The notes under the pieces are model-generated. The model had not been told where the DNA came from. It made no database searches and saw only the letters and a program-made list of their open reading frames with translations. Made by a program: the position numbers and the translations under genes. Positions 60,531 through 64,000 of a stretch of 64,000 bases of DNA are shown here, one piece after another (the first letter of the stretch is position 1; every line of letters begins with the position of its first letter). Origin of the DNA: an uncultured Lachnospiraceae bacterium (GTDB lineage: Bacteria > Bacillota > Clostridia > Lachnospirales > Lachnospiraceae); contig CANRMA010000009.1 in assembly GCA_947631625.1 (NCBI GenBank), forward strand, positions 1-64,000. Direction: 5' to 3'.

Positions 60531-61598
60531 ATGGAAAGTAAAAAGAACGAAAACTACCATGACCAGCAGAATATTCATAATGTCCGTAAAATGAGGGATG
60601 TGCTTGACACTCTCCCCGGCTTTTGCAAGCAGTTTTTCAGAGGTATAACGGAATATACTTCAACCCGTACAAGGTTAGCTTATGCCTACGATATACGGGT
60701 ATTTTTCGAATACCTGCATGAGCGTAATCCATACTGCGCTAAAATGGATATATCGGAATATCCTATATCGGTGCTTGAGCATATAACAAGGGAAGATATT
60801 GAAGAATATCTTGAATATCTCTCCTACTACGAAAAAGACGGTCAGATCTATACTAACGATGAACGCGGCAAAAAGCGTAAATTATCTTCTTTAAGAAGTT
60901 TTTATAATTATTTCTTCCAAAGTGAGCTTATTAAAAATAATCCTGCAGTGCTTGTACCGCTTCCCAAGCTTCATGATAAAGAGATAATACGTCTTGATGC
61001 CGATGAAGTCGCGATTTTACTTGATCAGGCCGAAGACGGCGTCAATCTCACTAAGGCGCAGAAGCGCTATCACCAGGCCACTAAAACAAGGGATATAGCC
61101 ATACTTACACTGCTGCTTGGAACAGGAATACGTGTGTCGGAATGTGTAGGGCTTGATATATCGGATGTTGATTTTAAGAACGATGGGATTAAAATAAGGC
61201 GAAAGGGCGGATATGAAGCCGTTGTGTATTTCGGAGATGAAGTTGAAGAAGCGCTAATGGATTATATGGAAGAGCGGCGTCATATAATACCCCTCAGCGG
61301 GCATGAAAATGCATTTTTCTTATCAATGCAGAACCGCCGCATGTCAGTGCGCGCAGTAGAAAATATGGTTAAAAAGTATGCTTCTACCGTTACAAGTTTA
61401 AAGAAGATCACGCCTCATAAGCTGCGCAGCACCTACGGCACCTCTCTTTACCGCGAAACGGGCGATATTTACCTTGTTGCGGATGTTCTTGGACACAAGG
61501 ACGTCAATACCACCAAAAAGCATTATGCGGCCTTAGAGGACGAACGCAGGCGTTCCGCAGCCAATAAGGTCAGATTACGTGAGAAAAAAGACGAATGA
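60531..61598 (+). CDS. Tyrosine recombinase (XerC/XerD-like)
   Basis: TLLLGTGIRVSECVGLDISDVDF; HKLRSTYGTSLYRETGD; LGHKDVNTTKKHYA. Confidence 0.92.
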   Translation: MESKKNENYHDQQNIHNVRKMRDVLDTLPGFCKQFFRGITEYTSTRTRLAYAYDIRVFFEYLHERNPYCAKMDISEYPISVLEHITREDIEEYLEYLSYYEKDGQIYTNDERGKKRKLSSLRSFYNYFFQSELIKNNPAVLVPLPKLHDKEIIRLDADEVAILLDQAEDGVNLTKAQKRYHQATKTRDIAILTLLLGTGIRVSECVGLDISDVDFKNDGIKIRRKGGYEAVVYFGDEVEEALMDYMEERRHIIPLSGHENAFFLSMQNRRMSVRAVENMVKKYASTVTSLKKITPHKLRSTYGTSLYRETGDIYLVADVLGHKDVNTTKKHYAALEDERRRSAANKVRLREKKDE

Positions 61599-61603
61599 AT
61601 CAA

Positions 61604-62251
61604 TTATTTTTTTCCGCCCTTTGCTTCAAAGTCTTCAATATACTGTATCAAAAGTTTTACTGTGCCGTCTTCACCCAGTATGCCGCTGTTTATGGAGAGG
61701 TCGTATGTATCGGCGCGGCCCCACTTTTTGGATGAATAATAATTATAATAACTCTGTCTCTGCTTATCTTTCTTTATCATTAATTCTTTGGCTTTCTGTT
61801 CAGTTGTAACATCGCTGTATTTATTCATGATATGCCTGATCTTGCTTTTTTCATCGGAATGAATAAATACGCTTAAGCAGTTGGGATAATCGCTAAGCGC
61901 ATAATCAGCGCATCTTCCGACGATAACGCAAGGACCTTCGTTAGCAATTTTCTTGATGGTGTCAAACTGTGCAAGAAATACCTTGTGGCTTATCGGCATA
62001 TCTACAAAAGAGGCCGAATTATATCCGAAAGAATAAGTATCCATTACAAGATTATACAGGAACGAACTTGTCGGTCTCTCATCATGGCCCTGCATCATTT
62101 CTTCGCAGAAACCGCTCTCTTTTGCGGCCCTTGTAAGTAATTCTTTATCATAATATTTGATCCCGAAATGTTGCGCTAACTTCTCTCCTATTTCATGTCC
62201 GGCTGAGCCAAACTGTCTGCCTATGGTAATTATCGTATTCATAAACAACAC
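61604..62251 (-). CDS. Cytidylate kinase-like family protein
   Basis: IITIGRQFGSAGHEIGEKLAQHFGIKYYDKELLTRAAKESG; IVGRCADYALSDYPNCLSVFI. Confidence 0.9.
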   Translation of the reverse strand: MLFMNTIITIGRQFGSAGHEIGEKLAQHFGIKYYDKELLTRAAKESGFCEEMMQGHDERPTSSFLYNLVMDTYSFGYNSASFVDMPISHKVFLAQFDTIKKIANEGPCVIVGRCADYALSDYPNCLSVFIHSDEKSKIRHIMNKYSDVTTEQKAKELMIKKDKQRQSYYNYYSSKKWGRADTYDLSINSGILGEDGTVKLLIQYIEDFEAKGGKK

Positions 62252-62350
62252 CGCCTTTCTGCTTAATATTATTATATATATTTACTGTCAAAAAATCAAT
62301 TAATACTTAAATCAAATTACACAACCTAATTACACAACGTATCGGTTGGT

Positions 62351-63262
62351 TCATTCCAAAATACTGAGCAAATGTTCAAAATATTCCGGCAAAGGCGCAG
62401 ATACTTCCAAATACTCTCCTGTAGTCGGATGTATCAGCCCTATTGTCATGGCATGAAGCGTCTGCCCCTGCAAATTAAATTTGGACTTATGGCTGCCATA
62501 AACGTCGTCTCCAAGCAACGGATGCCCTATTGAAGCCATATGCACGCGTATCTGGTGTGTGCGTCCGGTCTCAAGCTGACATTCTACATAAGTATATTCC
62601 TTAAATTCTTTTAAAACCTTATAATGCGTAACCGCGGGCTTTCCGTTTACCATGTCCACGGACATTTTCTTCCGGTCTTTTTTATCACGACCGATGGGAG
62701 CGTCTATAGCGCCCTCTTCCTGCGGCAGTCTGCCGTACACTATGGCGCGGTATCTGCGTGTCACGGAATGTTCTTTAAGCTGTTTTGCGACTATATTATG
62801 CGCGATATCATTTTTACATACGATAAGCGAACCTGTAGTGTCTTTATCTATCCTGTGTACGATACCAGGTCTCATAACGCCGTTTATTCCGGACAGCCGA
62901 TCCTTGCAGTGAAACATTATGGCATTGACCAGTGTGCCGCTGTAATGACCCGCAGCCGGGTGGACTACCATCCCTTTGGGCTTATCCACGATCAGGATAT
63001 CGTCATCTTCATAAAGTATGGAAAGCGGGATATCCTGTGCCTGAATCGGCAAAGTTACTGCGTCCGGAATCTGAAAAGCAACTTCATCATCCACTTTCAG
63101 CCGGTAGCTTGCTTTTTTAGGAAGCCCGTTTACAAAAACCATATTATCTTTAATAAGTTTCTGGATATAAGAACGGGATAAATCCTCAATCGTACTGCTT
63201 ATCCATTTGTCGATACGTTCATCCGCATCCTCGAGTCCGATATTGCAGCTAAAGTGTTTCAT
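62351..63262 (-). CDS. rluD: RluD-type 23S rRNA pseudouridine synthase
   Basis: S4 domain; GIVHRIDKDTTGSLIVCKND; QLETGRTHQIRVHMASIGHPLLGDDVYG; beside lspA. Confidence 0.92.
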   Translation of the reverse strand: MKHFSCNIGLEDADERIDKWISSTIEDLSRSYIQKLIKDNMVFVNGLPKKASYRLKVDDEVAFQIPDAVTLPIQAQDIPLSILYEDDDILIVDKPKGMVVHPAAGHYSGTLVNAIMFHCKDRLSGINGVMRPGIVHRIDKDTTGSLIVCKNDIAHNIVAKQLKEHSVTRRYRAIVYGRLPQEEGAIDAPIGRDKKDRKKMSVDMVNGKPAVTHYKVLKEFKEYTYVECQLETGRTHQIRVHMASIGHPLLGDDVYGSHKSKFNLQGQTLHAMTIGLIHPTTGEYLEVSAPLPEYFEHLLSILE

Positions 63263-63264
63263 GG

Positions 63265-63819
63265 TTATTTGATCTCTCTGAATTTCTTCTGGTTAAAGCC
63301 TATAAAATTCAGGTCTTTTTCCTTATAATAAAACAATAGCGCTATAATTAAGAAAAACGTCGCAACTGTCACATATATGTCCGCCATGTTAAAGATGGGG
63401 AAATTTATAATGGCAACGTATATAAAATCTATCACATAATTAAGTCTTACCCTGTCTATCATGTTTCCTATGGCGCCCGCCGCTATAAGCGATAAAAGTA
63501 TATGCATAAGCGTGTACTTCTTTTGATTGGGCGTCTTATACAGTATATAAGCGATAACCGACAGGACTATAACTTCAACGAAAATAAAAAACATACGTTG
63601 GTTTTGCAGCATGCCGAAAGCAGCTCCCGTATTTTCCAGATAATTAAATTCGAGCACGCCGTTTATAATGCTGAATGCCGGTTTGTCTTTAAGCCGCGCC
63701 ACAGCCATATTTTTGGTGTACTGATCCAAAAAGATAAGCGCCGCCATTGCCAGTATGTCTGTTAATAATACAAAAAATTTTATAAGTTTCTGTTTAGTTG
63801 TATTTTTTAGTTTTTTCAT
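63265..63819 (-). CDS. lspA: Lipoprotein signal peptidase
   Basis: FLDQYTKNMAV, YLENTGAAFGML, AAGAIGNMIDRVRLNYVIDFI, FNMADIYVTV. Confidence 0.95.
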   Translation of the reverse strand: MKKLKNTTKQKLIKFFVLLTDILAMAALIFLDQYTKNMAVARLKDKPAFSIINGVLEFNYLENTGAAFGMLQNQRMFFIFVEVIVLSVIAYILYKTPNQKKYTLMHILLSLIAAGAIGNMIDRVRLNYVIDFIYVAIINFPIFNMADIYVTVATFFLIIALLFYYKEKDLNFIGFNQKKFREIK

Positions 63820-63825
63820 TATTAC

Positions 63826-64000
63826 TTAAGCCTTTTCATCTTCTTTGCTAAAATAGATTTCATTGACCGCATTCAGTATATCTTCATCCGTAACATTCAT
63901 ATCAATGACCGCTTTGCCTATTTTCTTAAGAAGCACAAACTTAATCTGCCCTGCAGCCATTTTTTTATCGGACTTGGTAAGCGCAAGAATTTCTTCAGGA
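63826..64000 (-). CDS. aroB: 3' end of a truncated CDS, likely 3-dehydroquinate synthase
   Basis: Reverse-strand ...PEEILALTKSDKKMAAGQIKFVLLKKIGKAVIDMNVTDEDILNAVNEIYFSKEDEKA* resembles the AroB C-terminus. Confidence 0.7.
   Translation of the reverse strand, partial: PEEILALTKSDKKMAAGQIKFVLLKKIGKAVIDMNVTDEDILNAVNEIYFSKEDEKA

Noticed and set aside
60531-61598. Integrase of a mobile element
   Set aside because: XerC/XerD-like domain layout, no tRNA, att repeats, or phage/ICE genes nearby; more likely a housekeeping recombinase.

Overview
This window looks like a chromosomal segment of a low-GC, Lachnospiraceae/Clostridia-like Firmicute; that placement is inferred from gene content and order. 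It is mostly ordinary housekeeping and biosynthesis: a metal-efflux operon (ArsR/HMA/P-type ATPase), metH, ilvB-ilvN-ilvN2-ilvC, leuCD, topoisomerase subunits (parE/parC-like), rsmD-coaD, an amidase, recU, hisZ-hisG-hisD-hisB-hisIE, a B12-radical SAM pair followed by rng, rplU-prp-rpmA-obgE-yhbY-nadD-yqeK-rsfS, lexA with a divergent LysM gene, dtd, an AI-2E transporter, a TtcA-like gene, a XerC/D-like gene, rluD, lspA and the 3' end of aroB. I saw no CRISPR array, prophage, IS transposase, rRNA or tRNA. The most interesting unexplained structure is a family of ~205-bp palindromic elements: two tandem same-orientation copies at 21501-22079, one inverted copy at 37293-37498, and a 51-bp derivative at 50754-50804. 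The derivative's length is exactly what recombination between the 9-bp direct repeats inside a full copy would give. Other notable points are a HisF-like domain fused to HisIE that seems to have lost its catalytic Asp residues, an SOS promoter with a LexA box filling its -35/-10 spacer, a 34-bp ArsR-type operator over a -10, an uncharacterised possible nuclease-plus-HTH protein next to the palindromic elements, and several in-frame tandem duplications in protein linkers. No searches were run; all family calls are from reading the sequence.
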